DNA of 64,000 bases from Sva-07 sp942492715 (GTDB lineage: Bacteria > Actinomycetota > Acidimicrobiia > Acidimicrobiales > Ilumatobacteraceae). Both the position numbers and the translations under genes were made by a program. Below are positions 6,169 to 14,020 of this stretch, one piece after another. Each line of letters starts with the position of its first letter. Position 1 is the first letter of the stretch. The stretch covers positions 7,980 to 71,979 of the forward strand of contig CALOFW010000024.1 of assembly GCA_942492715.1 (NCBI GenBank), read 5' to 3'. The notes below the pieces were generated by a model, which saw only the letters and a program-made list of their open reading frames with translations, searched no databases and was not told the origin of the DNA.

Positions 6169-7083
6169 ATGACCGACCAGCCGCCACCGTCGGACGCAAG
6201 TCTGAACCCGCAACCACCGACCAGTTCAAGCCCGAGCACGGTGCAGGTCGTGGCCATGGTCGTGGTGGTCATGGTGCTCATCTTCGTCCTCGTGTACTTC
6301 CTCTTTCTTCGGGACACCGACAGCGGCACTGGCTCGGAGTCGTCCACAACAGCAGCGGTGACAACAGCGGCGCCCGAAACCACAGCAGCGCCAGCAACAA
6401 CAGCGGCGCCCGAAACCACAGCAGCGCCAGCAACAACAGCCGCGCCCGAAACCACAGCGGCGCCACCGACAACAGCAGCGTTGGTGCCGGCTCCGTGCAT
6501 GAAGTGGCCCGGAGAGAAAATGAGCTCGGACACTCAGGGTCGTCGGGACGAAATCGCGCGCTTCCAGCAGACCTTGAAAGATCTGGGGTACGACCCGGGC
6601 GAGATCGACGGTTACTTCGGGCCCAACACTTGGACCGCTGCAAGCGAGCAGATGCTCGACAGCGTGGGACCCGTCGGCCTTGCCGTGGACGTACTCGACG
6701 ATTCCCAGGAGGTCCTGTCACCCTTCTTCCAGAGACTCGGAATTGTCTGCCCGCCGAGTGGGTACTCGGACAACGAACAGCCCTCCCCAGCGCTCGCACT
6801 TTCCGTCTTCAACACAGCGAGGGATCACTGCAACGACGCGGCGGCAGCGCTTGGTGCAGACGCACCGTTCGATGGTGGCCCCGATGATCCGACGGTCGAT
6901 GCTCAGCCGTTCGACCAGGTGGCCGATGGAGTCTTCGAACTCTTCGACGGGGACGATCGGTTGCTGTTGGTCGACGTGACCAACTTCAGGGTGACGGGGC
7001 CGGACGGCGCCTATGGAGGGCTGCCTTCGCCGTACTACGAAAGCTGCTCGTTCTCGGGTTCGTTCGTGGGAACGAGCGGATAA
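6169..7083 (+). CDS. Membrane-anchored protein with peptidoglycan-binding domain
   Basis: 304 residues. A hydrophobic segment at ~24-47 (VQVVAMVVVVMVLIFVLVYF) follows a Pro/Ser-rich cytosolic N-terminus. A Thr/Ala/Pro linker of repeated TTAAPETTAAPA units spans ~58-104. Then comes a PG_binding_1-like module (RFQQTLKDLGYDPGEIDGYF, GPNTWTAASEQM). The C-terminal ~110 residues are unassigned and hold several Cys. It is probably anchored in the membrane and touches the wall. Its last 98 bases are overlapped on the other strand by the MazF-type toxin gene. Confidence 0.7.
   Translation: MTDQPPPSDASLNPQPPTSSSPSTVQVVAMVVVVMVLIFVLVYFLFLRDTDSGTGSESSTTAAVTTAAPETTAAPATTAAPETTAAPATTAAPETTAAPPTTAALVPAPCMKWPGEKMSSDTQGRRDEIARFQQTLKDLGYDPGEIDGYFGPNTWTAASEQMLDSVGPVGLAVDVLDDSQEVLSPFFQRLGIVCPPSGYSDNEQPSPALALSVFNTARDHCNDAAAALGADAPFDGGPDDPTVDAQPFDQVADGVFELFDGDDRLLLVDVTNFRVTGPDGAYGGLPSPYYESCSFSGSFVGTSG
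6345..6480 (+). repeat. Tandem 36-bp coding repeats (TTAAPETTAAPA linker)
   Basis: A 36-base unit (starting GCGGCGCCCGAAACCACAGC) is repeated about three times in frame within the wall-protein gene. It encodes an extended Thr/Ala/Pro spacer and is a likely site of length variation. Confidence 0.7.
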
Positions 7084-7420
7084 CCAGCTCGGGCTCTACG
7101 TGACAGATGCCGCGGACGGCTCGGAGGCCTTCGTCGATGTCGTCAATCAGTACCTCGGGCAGCCTGCCGGCCGGTTTTCCGAGGAGTGACCGGTCGATCA
7201 ACTCGAGCCCGAGCGGAACAGCGACCGAGTCTTTCGGCAGCCCGCTTGCCTTGGCGGGAAGCAACACGTTCCCGGCGATGCCCGCTCGGCCGACATTCGA
7301 AGTGATCGGCACGACGTGGGGCAGCCAGACGTCCACACTGAGCACGTCGTCGGAGGACACCACCACACACGGCCGGCGTTTGTCGAGGTCGATCCCGTAC
7401 ACCGCGCCGCTCGCTACCAC
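6986..7420 (-). CDS. MazF/PemK-like toxin, overlapping the wall-protein gene
   Basis: 144 residues. VYGIDLDKRRPCVVVSSDDV is a variant of the MazF/PemK N-terminal block (normally GdI...-krRPvvVvs). PHVVPITSNVGRAGIAGNVL and DSVAVPLGLELIDRSLL give the 'pvTs' strand and the 'S.a....l..id' block. It ends with ~35 extra residues, a basic tail that extends antisense into the gene ending at 7083. The GTG start at 7420 overlaps the stop of the upstream antitoxin gene by seven bases (7414-7420). Function as an mRNA interferase is inferred from the family. Confidence 0.72.
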   Translation of the reverse strand: MVASGAVYGIDLDKRRPCVVVSSDDVLSVDVWLPHVVPITSNVGRAGIAGNVLLPAKASGLPKDSVAVPLGLELIDRSLLGKPAGRLPEVLIDDIDEGLRAVRGICHVEPELVIRSFPRTNPRTSSFRSTAKAALHRRRPAPSP

Positions 7421-7611
7421 GGTGCGGAACGCTCCATCCGCTCCAGCGCTGCCAACGACTCCGCCACTGTTGGGGGCTCCGCGTTCGCGAGCTCGGCGTC
7501 AGCCAGCAGCTGCTGGGCGAAGCCCAACGCGGAGTGGGTAGCGGCGTGATGCCGGAGCTGATCGGCAACCCGAGTAGAGAACGGGACACCGAGCCCGTCG
7601 ATGATCGGCAT
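7414..7611 (-). CDS. Probable antitoxin of the MazF-like module
   Basis: 65 residues, directly upstream of and overlapping the toxin gene. PFSTRVADQLRHHAATHSAL suggests a short DNA-binding or oligomerisation segment. ALERMERSAPW is an acidic/amphipathic C-terminal tail ending in Trp, as in the antitoxin at 869-1117 (…ADEPW). ATG 7611 is preferred; an in-frame TTG lies at 7617. Assignment rests mainly on size and overlap. Its start overlaps the possible N-terminal extension of the divergent gene to the right. Confidence 0.6.
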   Translation of the reverse strand: MPIIDGLGVPFSTRVADQLRHHAATHSALGFAQQLLADAELANAEPPTVAESLAALERMERSAPW

Positions 7612-7753
7612 GAGCAAGGATCGCGTCGGCTACCGGCAGGTTCCACTCTGGCTCACCGACGAAGAGTTCGATGCACTCGCCGAGAGCATGACGAGCGCGG
7701 TCCCGAGTCGACGGACCCATCCGGGCGACACGATCGGATCTACCATCACACGG

Positions 7754-8101
7754 ATGATCCGGCACTGCGTTCTCCTCAGATTCGCGGCGGAGGTCAGCAA
7801 CAGCGACAAGGACGCGATCTATCAGAGGCTCGCATCCCTGCAGAGCGTGGTGCCAGGCTTCGAACGGATCGTGTGCGGCGTCAACTCGAGCGCCGAACGC
7901 CTTTCACAGGGCTTCGACGACGGCTTCGTGATCGAGTTCGTCGACGCGTCGGCACGAGACACCTATCTCGCGCATCCCGACCACCAGCGCGCAGGAGCAG
8001 CCTTGACCGCCATGCTCGACGGTGGACCCGAGGGACTCGTTGTCTTCGACCTCGACGACGGTGTACGCCGAGTACCACCCGCCGCCACTACAGGCCGATG
8101 A
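7754..8101 (+). CDS. Dabb-family (stress-responsive alpha-beta barrel) protein
   Basis: 115 residues. MIRHCVLLRFAAEVSNSDKD is the typical Dabb start 'mi.HvVlfkf....s.e....'. VVPGFERIVCGVNSSAERLS and FVIEFVDASARDTYLAHPDH follow the family pattern 'ipG...v..G.n.s.e....G..d..l...F.d......Y..hp.H'. Dabb proteins are small dimeric barrels, some of them polyketide cyclases or stress proteins. ATG 7754 was chosen because the fold starts there. The frame is open back to 7601, and the ~50 upstream residues (VPLWLTDEEFDALAE) look protein-like, so a longer product is possible. Confidence 0.75.
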   Translation: MIRHCVLLRFAAEVSNSDKDAIYQRLASLQSVVPGFERIVCGVNSSAERLSQGFDDGFVIEFVDASARDTYLAHPDHQRAGAALTAMLDGGPEGLVVFDLDDGVRRVPPAATTGR

Positions 8102-8333
8102 GGGCGACGCGGCCGTTCGAGTAGCCGATGATCGGCACGCCGTATGGCCTGGAAGCCCGGAGGCTCGGCAGTCGCCCTCTGGCGCCTCACCCGGCGGTGG
8201 GTGACGCTCGGACCGACAGCGATCGGTAGGACCGGCTGCGCTCCAACCCGTCACACGGAACGAGGTGCGGTGTCGTTCGGACAGCCGTGTCGGTGTTGAC
8301 GATGGCGGCCGCTACCGAGATCACACCGTGGGG

Positions 8334-9308
8334 CTACCAGGCGTACGCTTCGGGTGCCGTACCGCCGGGGCCAGGGAAGATGGCATCGATCGATGTCAGC
8401 GTGTCTGGAGCGAGGGTGATCTCGAGCGAGCGCAGCGAGGCGCCGTCGAGCTGGCCAAGAGTGCGCGGGCCGATGATCGGGCAGGTGACGCCATCCTGTG
8501 CGAGCAACCACGCCAACGCCATCGCAGCAGGCTCCTCACCGAGATCAGCGCACAGCTGCTCCCATTGCTCCAGCTGCGGGCGCAGCTTGTCGATCCGCTT
8601 CAGCGATTGTGGGGACCGGCGACGGGCGCGGTCGGAGTCACCGAGTACGCCGCCGAGCAGCCCGCCCGACAGCGGGCTCCACGGGATCACGCCGACGCCG
8701 TACTCCCGGCATGCCGGAAGTACCTCGAGTTCGACGGTGCGCACCAAGAGGTTGTAGTGGCTCTGCTCGCTGACGAGGCCGAGTGTGTTCCGGCGGGCGG
8801 CGGCTTCGTTCGCTCGAGCGATGTGCCATCCGGCGAAGTTGCTGCTGCCGACGTAGGTGATCTTGCCCTGCTGGACCAGGGTGTCCATCGCCTGCCAGAC
8901 CTCGTCCCAGGGCGCGGTGCGGTCGATGTGGTGCATCTGGTAGAGGTCGATGTGGTCGGTCTGCATCCGCCGAAGGCTGTCCTCACACGCCATCCGGATG
9001 TGACGTGCCGACAACCGGCCATCATTCGGCCACTCCGACATCGCTCCGAAGAGCTTCGTCGCCAGGACGATCTTGTCCCGCCTGCCGCCGCCCTGGGCGA
9101 ACCAGCGTCCGATGATCGATTCGGTGGCGCCAGCGCCCTTGTCGCCGCCGTAGCGGTTCGCTGTGTCGAAGAAGTTGATCCCGAGCTCGACCGCGCGGTC
9201 CATGATCGCGAACGACTCGTCCTCGGGCGTCTGCGGTCCGAAGTTCATCGTGCCGAGACACAGCTCGCTGACCTGGAGAGCGGTTCGGCCCAGTCTTCGA
9301 TAGCGCAT
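8334..9308 (-). CDS. Aldo/keto reductase
   Basis: 324 residues, a usual length. The catalytic tetrad is visible: Asp and Tyr in NFFDTANRYGG, Lys in IVLATKLFG and His in DLYQMHHIDR. TYVGSSNFAGWHIARA and PIIGPRTLGQLDGA are the NADPH-binding segments. It probably reduces an aldehyde or ketone with NADPH; the substrate is unknown. Start ATG 9308 is six bases after a -10-like GAGGCT, so the mRNA may be leaderless. Confidence 0.88.
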   Translation of the reverse strand: MRYRRLGRTALQVSELCLGTMNFGPQTPEDESFAIMDRAVELGINFFDTANRYGGDKGAGATESIIGRWFAQGGGRRDKIVLATKLFGAMSEWPNDGRLSARHIRMACEDSLRRMQTDHIDLYQMHHIDRTAPWDEVWQAMDTLVQQGKITYVGSSNFAGWHIARANEAAARRNTLGLVSEQSHYNLLVRTVELEVLPACREYGVGVIPWSPLSGGLLGGVLGDSDRARRRSPQSLKRIDKLRPQLEQWEQLCADLGEEPAAMALAWLLAQDGVTCPIIGPRTLGQLDGASLRSLEITLAPDTLTSIDAIFPGPGGTAPEAYAW

Positions 9309-9607
9309 TGGCCCAGCCTCGCAGACCCACCTGCCTACGCCCGACGCCGAGCGATCCGCGACCAGTCCGCCCTCGACTCCCTCGTCGCTCGGACCTGTTC
9401 GTCAGATGTCGCAGCAGGCGGAGGAACCACGGACGGTCTTTCACGCCTCGAAGGTCCGGGTGTGGCTCGACGAGGGTCGTCTCGGTAGAGGTTCCTCAAC
9501 CGGACAGTCATGGGTCCGCGGCAACGCGTCCGGAGGAGCGTGATCACGTGCGGCGTCGAGTCGTGCCGAGCCCGCACACTTCGCCGGTCTCCGGGTTGGC
9601 TTCGGAG
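9309..9607. other. Intergenic region without a supported gene
   Basis: About 300 bases between the aldo/keto reductase start and the end of the next gene on the same strand. Short frames on both strands have poor codon use and no ribosome site. No clear hairpin or repeat was seen. Confidence 0.5.
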
Positions 9608-11275
9608 TCAGTCGCAGGTTGACGGATCGCCTGCCCACATTGATGCGACCAGTGCGTCGTCGGGTGGGAGTTCGAGGAGCCAGAAGACCTCGAGCACTTC
9701 GGTTGACAGCTCGATGCTGTCCCATGCGGGTTCGATGCTGAATCCTTCGATGCCTTGCTGCGTGGCGAAATCGGTGAGTGCCTGGGTGGTTTCGGGCCCG
9801 ACGATGCCATCGACGGCCAGGTTCGCGCCGTGGCGGTTGAGTGCCTTCTGGAGTTCGATGGCGAACGGTTCGTCAATGAAGTAGTAGGGAAGGTTGATCG
9901 ACCAGTCGAACGCGCCGGAGACCGATCCGGACTGTTCGGTGATCTGGAAGCCCCACTGGGTGACATCGGGGATCATCGGCGACGAGTTGGGCAGCGAGCG
10001 GACTTGGCGGGCACTCGAGTCGATTCCGATGCCGTCGGCCGTGGTGAGCGACACCCGAGGTGGCGCAGTCGGTTCCAGGGTCCACGACGCGAAGTGCAAG
10101 GGTGCCGGTGGGAGTTCAGAGCTACCGGGCCAGTCGGTGAACAGGACGCGCAGGCCCGTTGAGCTCCAGGAGATCGCTCTGGTCTCCTCGACTGCGAGGA
10201 CACACTCCGGCTCCGTCGAGGTCGTGTCGCTGTCGGGCGGGCCGAGCCATTCGACGAGCACAGCGAGTGCGGCCTCGGCTGGGGTTCCGAAGCCGATGGG
10301 GCCCAGACCGCCGGCGCGGAGTATCTCGGTCGAGCCGGGTGAGTCGACGTGCGTGATCGCGGGTCGGGGCTGGAGGGTGGCGATGATGACGTCGTCTGGC
10401 GGGAGGCCGAGCTGCTGACCGATCTCGGGGGTGAGCCACAACTGCGGAGTGAACGGTTCGATGCCGTGTGCCGTCAGGAAGTCTTTCCAGACGGCCTGCG
10501 TACGGGGTCCCCATTCGCCATCGACGACGAGGTCGGCGCCGTCGTCGTTGAGCGCTTCCTGCACTGCTGCGACGTCAGACCCGTCCATGGCGGTCGTCGC
10601 AGGAACCCAATCCAATCGACCCCAGTACCCGCCTCCCGCACCGACGGTGACGTAGAAGCTGTCGAGCAGCCCTTCGTTGTAGGTGAACTCGACCGACGGC
10701 ACAGCCGCTCGGAGTTCGCCAACGGTCATACCGGGATACAAACCGCCGTCGGTGACGAGGCGAGTATCGCCCGGCGCGACGGTTGCATGCCAGTCCCCGA
10801 AGTGCAGCGCCGTCTGCTCCTGTGGCCAGACATCACGAGTCGTGTCGACCAACGCGACCTCGAGGCCGTAGCCGTCCCAGACTGCCAGCCGCCCGCTGTC
10901 GACGATGCGTAGTTCTCGAAGGCACTCGAGCCAGTCCGCCCCTTCGACGCACTCGCCGCCTGGTCCGATCGGCTCGACACGATCAGGAGCACCAAGAACC
11001 TCAGTGAACTCTGCGATCGTTTCCTCGGCCGGAGCGCCGAAGTCAACCGGACCCAGGCCGTTGGAGCGCAGCACGGCCAGCTCCATCGCCGGTGACTCAA
11101 CCATCGTGTCGACCGTCGGGGCTGACGTCGTTTCCGGAGTGGCCGGTTCGGTCGTCGTCGACGTCGAAGGTGGAGTGGTCGGGTCGGCACCAGGCGGCGA
11201 AGATCCCCCGTCACCTCCACAACCGGCAGCCAGCAACAACACCACTGCCACAACAGGGACACCGTGGCCCCGCAT
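9608..11275 (-). CDS. Lipoprotein made of two halves, each with a peptidoglycan-binding module
   Basis: 555 residues. Lipobox VVLLLAAGC puts the lipid-bearing Cys at 19, followed by a Thr/Pro/Ser linker. The rest is an internal duplication. Half one has VLRSNGLGPVDFGAPAEETI, then VAAVQEALNDDGADLVVDGE and WGPRTQAVWKDF. Half two has ILRAGGLGPIGFGTPAEAAL, then IELQKALNRHGANLAVDGIV and GPETTQALTDF. The second part of each half is a PG_binding_1-like module. The first part, 'GLGPxxFGxPAE...LGxPD', is a domain I cannot name. Start ATG 11275 follows GGAGGTGA. It is likely an outer-face wall-associated lipoprotein. Confidence 0.75.
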   Translation of the reverse strand: MRGHGVPVVAVVLLLAAGCGGDGGSSPPGADPTTPPSTSTTTEPATPETTSAPTVDTMVESPAMELAVLRSNGLGPVDFGAPAEETIAEFTEVLGAPDRVEPIGPGGECVEGADWLECLRELRIVDSGRLAVWDGYGLEVALVDTTRDVWPQEQTALHFGDWHATVAPGDTRLVTDGGLYPGMTVGELRAAVPSVEFTYNEGLLDSFYVTVGAGGGYWGRLDWVPATTAMDGSDVAAVQEALNDDGADLVVDGEWGPRTQAVWKDFLTAHGIEPFTPQLWLTPEIGQQLGLPPDDVIIATLQPRPAITHVDSPGSTEILRAGGLGPIGFGTPAEAALAVLVEWLGPPDSDTTSTEPECVLAVEETRAISWSSTGLRVLFTDWPGSSELPPAPLHFASWTLEPTAPPRVSLTTADGIGIDSSARQVRSLPNSSPMIPDVTQWGFQITEQSGSVSGAFDWSINLPYYFIDEPFAIELQKALNRHGANLAVDGIVGPETTQALTDFATQQGIEGFSIEPAWDSIELSTEVLEVFWLLELPPDDALVASMWAGDPSTCD

Positions 11276-11713
11276 CCGTCACTCACCTCCGGCCTCACCG
11301 TCCACCTCGAGCCGCGCAACCACCAGAGGCCAACGACAGTTCGGCACGGCACACGACATCGGCGCCTACCGAGCACCCCAGATTCACTGGTCGCAACGTG
11401 TCTCGGTTGGGGGACCGCAATCGGACACTCTCACGTACGGATCGGGGAGCTCGCGTGGCCCCACCCGGGAAGTCTCACTTGCGTGGTCGAATCGATTCTC
11501 AACGACGGCCCACCATTCGTCACACCAACACTGTTGCGGTGATGCCGTGCCCTCGCCACTCCGATCGTCGCCTCGCGCCCGGAGGCGTCGCGTCATCCTG
11601 CAGTCGTCGATGTCCCAGCCGGAGTGGACGATCGCGGACCAAACCGTGCCCAGAAGATGGAGGTCTGTCCGACCCTCTTCCCGTCGCCGTTCAGCTCCGA
11701 CCAGAAAGCGTGG
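11276..11713. other. 438-bp intergenic region without a supported gene
   Basis: Lies between the lipoprotein start (11275, minus) and the end of the next minus-strand gene. It holds the GGAGGTGA ribosome site of the lipoprotein at its left edge. Frames on either strand have low third-position GC and no plausible start. No repeat of the families listed here was found in it. Confidence 0.5.
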
Positions 11714-12652
11714 TCAGCCGGATTCGCCGTACGACAGCAAGGCAACGATGTTGCCGTTCCGATCGCGGAGGAACACGGTGTCGCCGCTGTTGTTCCACAC
11801 GGCGCTACCCGACACGCACCAGTAGCGGGCGGTCTCGTCGCCCGGACCACAGCCGCTGAACAGGGTGACCTCGGCGCCAGGTTCCAGCCGCAGGTCCGTG
11901 AACGTGTAGCGGTGCGACGCCGATTCGTCGGCGACCTCCCAACCGTCGAGATCGATCACCTCGGCGCCGGCGTTGCTGAACCGGACCCACTCACCGTTCA
12001 GGTTCACCCCGTCGTCGCCGGGCGCATCAGCGTTGACGTCGATGACGATCTCCACGCCATCGAGATCGCTCGCGCCACACGCATCCGGCGACCAGAGGCC
12101 GCGACCCTCTCGCTGCGCAGTCCGCTGCAGCTCGGCGTAGGTGTCGGCGCGGGCATCGTCGGGCGGATAACGCCGCGCGATCGCGAACCCGTTCGCGACG
12201 AGCTCGGCACCGACATCGACACCATCGGCCGTCTCGACGTAGCGCAACGCGCGTCCGAACTGATCGACGTCGGACCGGTCGACCACGAGCACCAGGTCGT
12301 TCCCGGTCACCAACTCGGCGAGGGCATCGGTCGCCTCGTCGCTGAAGCACTCGCCCGACTCGGGCGTGTTGACGCCGATGATCCGAACCTCCAGCTCCCC
12401 AGTCGGACCCGACACGTACAGCGTGTCGCCGTCGACGATCTCGGTGCTCCGCCAGGCGTCCGTCCCCTCGGTTGCGCTCGCCGGTGGAGGGTTCGAGGTG
12501 CGGGTCTCGACCGAGGATCCGCCGGCGGCTCCGTCCGAGCTCGCCGAGGTGCAACCTGCCAGCAGGGCCGCGGCGACCAGTCCGACCAGTGCGGCGCGGC
12601 GCCGTTCGTGTCGTCGCAACCCGATCGCACCCGGCCGCTGGAGTCGTGGCAT
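11714..12652 (-). CDS. Lipoprotein with thermonuclease-like domain and lamin-tail domain
   Basis: 312 residues. Lipobox AAALLAGC gives lipid Cys34. Residues ~60-180 are a staphylococcal-nuclease fold: EIVDGDTLYV, VRIIGVNTPESGE (Arg and Glu of the active site; family IDTPE is VNTPE here), VDQFGRALRYVET with the second Arg, and a final GRGLWSPDAC. Residues ~205-312 (VRFSNAGAEVIDLDGWEVAD, YTFTDLRLEPGAEVTLFSG) form a lamin-tail domain, which often accompanies extracellular nucleases. Start ATG 12652 places the signal sequence correctly. It probably degrades nucleic acid outside the cell while anchored to the membrane. Confidence 0.85.
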   Translation of the reverse strand: MPRLQRPGAIGLRRHERRRAALVGLVAAALLAGCTSASSDGAAGGSSVETRTSNPPPASATEGTDAWRSTEIVDGDTLYVSGPTGELEVRIIGVNTPESGECFSDEATDALAELVTGNDLVLVVDRSDVDQFGRALRYVETADGVDVGAELVANGFAIARRYPPDDARADTYAELQRTAQREGRGLWSPDACGASDLDGVEIVIDVNADAPGDDGVNLNGEWVRFSNAGAEVIDLDGWEVADESASHRYTFTDLRLEPGAEVTLFSGCGPGDETARYWCVSGSAVWNNSGDTVFLRDRNGNIVALLSYGESG

Positions 12653-12764
12653 CGCCGACACCTTCGCACCGGTCGAGTTCGAGTCACAACACACCGGGAC
12701 GGAGACTCCCCCGGGCCAATGCTGGCCCGCCAACTGTGACACACCCCTTGTTCATACTGATCAT

Positions 12765-12987
12765 GTGGACACCGACACGATCACCGAACCGTCCGGCACC
12801 TGCCGCTGCGCCGTCGAGGTCACTGAGAAGAAGCAGCGCTCGCCTCCCTCGGGTTCCGGCATCCGGACGAGCTCGGCTCCTGTCGACCACCCTGCAGAGG
12901 GTGATGGGGTTCGACGAGCGCTGGCCCGTCTCGATCGACGTGTTCGGCGCCGACTCGCCGTGCGAGGCCTGCTTCTGGGAGGCGTGA
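12765..12987 (+). pseudogene. Small Cys-containing gene interrupted by a one-base insertion
   Basis: GTG 12765 lies six bases after CATACT (12753-12758) and opens a well-biased frame, VDTDTITEPSGTCRCAVEV. Good codon use switches to the +1 frame around 12870-12880 and ends VFGADSPCEACFWEA at 12987. The joined product would be ~74 residues with Cys-x-Cys and Cys-x-x-Cys, perhaps metal-binding. Read uninterrupted, neither frame makes a sensible protein. It could be a decayed gene, a sequencing error or, less likely, a programmed shift. No family was recognised. Confidence 0.4.
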
Positions 12988-13111
12988 ATGAATGCACCGG
13001 GCTCGGTCGACAGGCACAGCGCACTCGACCGCACCGGTTCCCCACGTGTCCGCGAGCTGCTCGCGTCACGGACGGTCGCGACGAGCTGACGCGTCCGCCA
13101 GTGATCTCGGC

Positions 13112-13519
13112 TCAGGGTTCCGGTTCGTCCGTTGCGCCCAGCTCGGGCGTGACCTCGTCGGCGGGTACGGTGCCGAACTGCTGGACGAGCTCACGGCTGA
13201 TCTCGATGTGTCGAAGCAGGAAGGCACTCTCAGCGAGCCGCTTCCGGCGGAGCCAGCCGGTGACTTCGTCGTTGCACTTGCTCGCATTGCACGAGCCACA
13301 CGCAGGCACCACGTTCTCGAGCGTGTATCGACCGCCGCGCGACAGCGGCAGCACACAGTCGCGTTGCATCGGCGACCCCGACTCGCCGCAGTAGGCGCAG
13401 CCACCCCACGCGCCCTTCAGAGCTGCCCACTGATCGTCGGAGAGATCGTTCTCGGCGCGTTTCATGCGCCGCTGACGCCTCGTTGCGGCTCGCTTCCGGC
13501 GAGTCCGGTTGGCGGCCAT
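13112..13519 (-). CDS. HNH endonuclease-like protein
   Basis: 135 residues. The N-terminus is very basic (ANRTRRKRAATRRQRRMKRA). The HNH core is GCAYCGESGS, then MQRDCVLPLSRGGRYTLENV and VPACGSCNASKC: two CxxC zinc-binding pairs, and an HNH-like D-x-V-x-P-x-S-R-G-G where the usual first His-containing DHxxP is DCVLP. The missing His may mean altered or lost nuclease activity. ATG 13519 is six bases after TACCCT on the minus strand (leaderless). Neighbours are two broken genes, so it may belong to a decayed insertion. Confidence 0.65.
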   Translation of the reverse strand: MAANRTRRKRAATRRQRRMKRAENDLSDDQWAALKGAWGGCAYCGESGSPMQRDCVLPLSRGGRYTLENVVPACGSCNASKCNDEVTGWLRRKRLAESAFLLRHIEISRELVQQFGTVPADEVTPELGATDEPEP

Positions 13520-13646
13520 CGTCCAAGGGTAAGTCCTGACATCCTCGGGCATCGGGCATCTGCAGTCGAACCCGGCATTCGCGGGCGATCCGCCCCTCGT
13601 CGAAACGTCGGCGAGTCGCTTCGGGAACGATCGCTACGTTCTGGGC

Positions 13647-13965
13647 ATGATGATGACGGTGATGGCCCGTGTCCGGGCGACTCCCAACCGAGCGCGACAC
13701 GAGGCGTCGGGAACTCGGTCAGAACTTTCTCGTTGATCGACACGTCATCGAACGGTTCATTCGTTCGCTCGACCTGCGCGCCGGCGAACTCGTCGTCGAT
13801 CTCGGCGCCGGCACGGGTTCTCTGACGCTTCCGCTGCTCGCCGCCGGCGTCGATGTCTGGGCGGTGGAGCGCGATCCCGTCTGGTCGACGCGCCTGCGGC
13901 AGAGCATCGAGACTCGCGGCGCACACGGCAATTCCCGCGTCATCGACGCAGACCTCCGTCGGCTG
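13647..13965 (+). pseudogene. erm/KsgA-like rRNA adenine methyltransferase remnant (frameshift and 3' truncation)
   Basis: ATG 13647 follows TACGTT by six bases and reads MMMTVMARVRATPNRARH. Removing one extra G at 13701 joins this directly to RRELGQNFLVDRHVIERFI, the hallmark N-terminus of Erm 23S rRNA adenine dimethyltransferases. Motif I (VVDLGAGTGSLTLPLL), motif II (VWAVERDPVWSTRLRQ) and VIDADLRR follow. The protein then loses homology near 13965, before the catalytic N-[PL]-P-[FY] motif, and the opposite acyl-CoA synthetase gene ends at 14021. It cannot make an active enzyme. A GTG at 13669 opens the second part without the shift. Confidence 0.75.
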
Positions 13966-14020
13966 CTGCAGCTTCATCGAGCGGCTTCGTCGGGCTGCTC
14001 GATTGCGGGCCGATCGAGGG

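Noticed and set aside
7601..7753. N-terminal extension of the Dabb protein, or a separate small gene
   Set aside because: The ~50 residues look partly protein-like, but the Dabb fold starts cleanly at 7754 and the region overlaps the divergent antitoxin start; noted only in the Dabb entry.
11384..11596. Small minus-strand frame in the 438-bp intergenic region
   Set aside because: No ribosome site or leaderless -10, Arg-rich composition, no recognisable motif.
12684..13034. Minus-strand frame of ~116 codons between the nuclease lipoprotein and the HNH gene
   Set aside because: Poor third-position GC and no start signal; the plus strand shows better coding character there, although interrupted.
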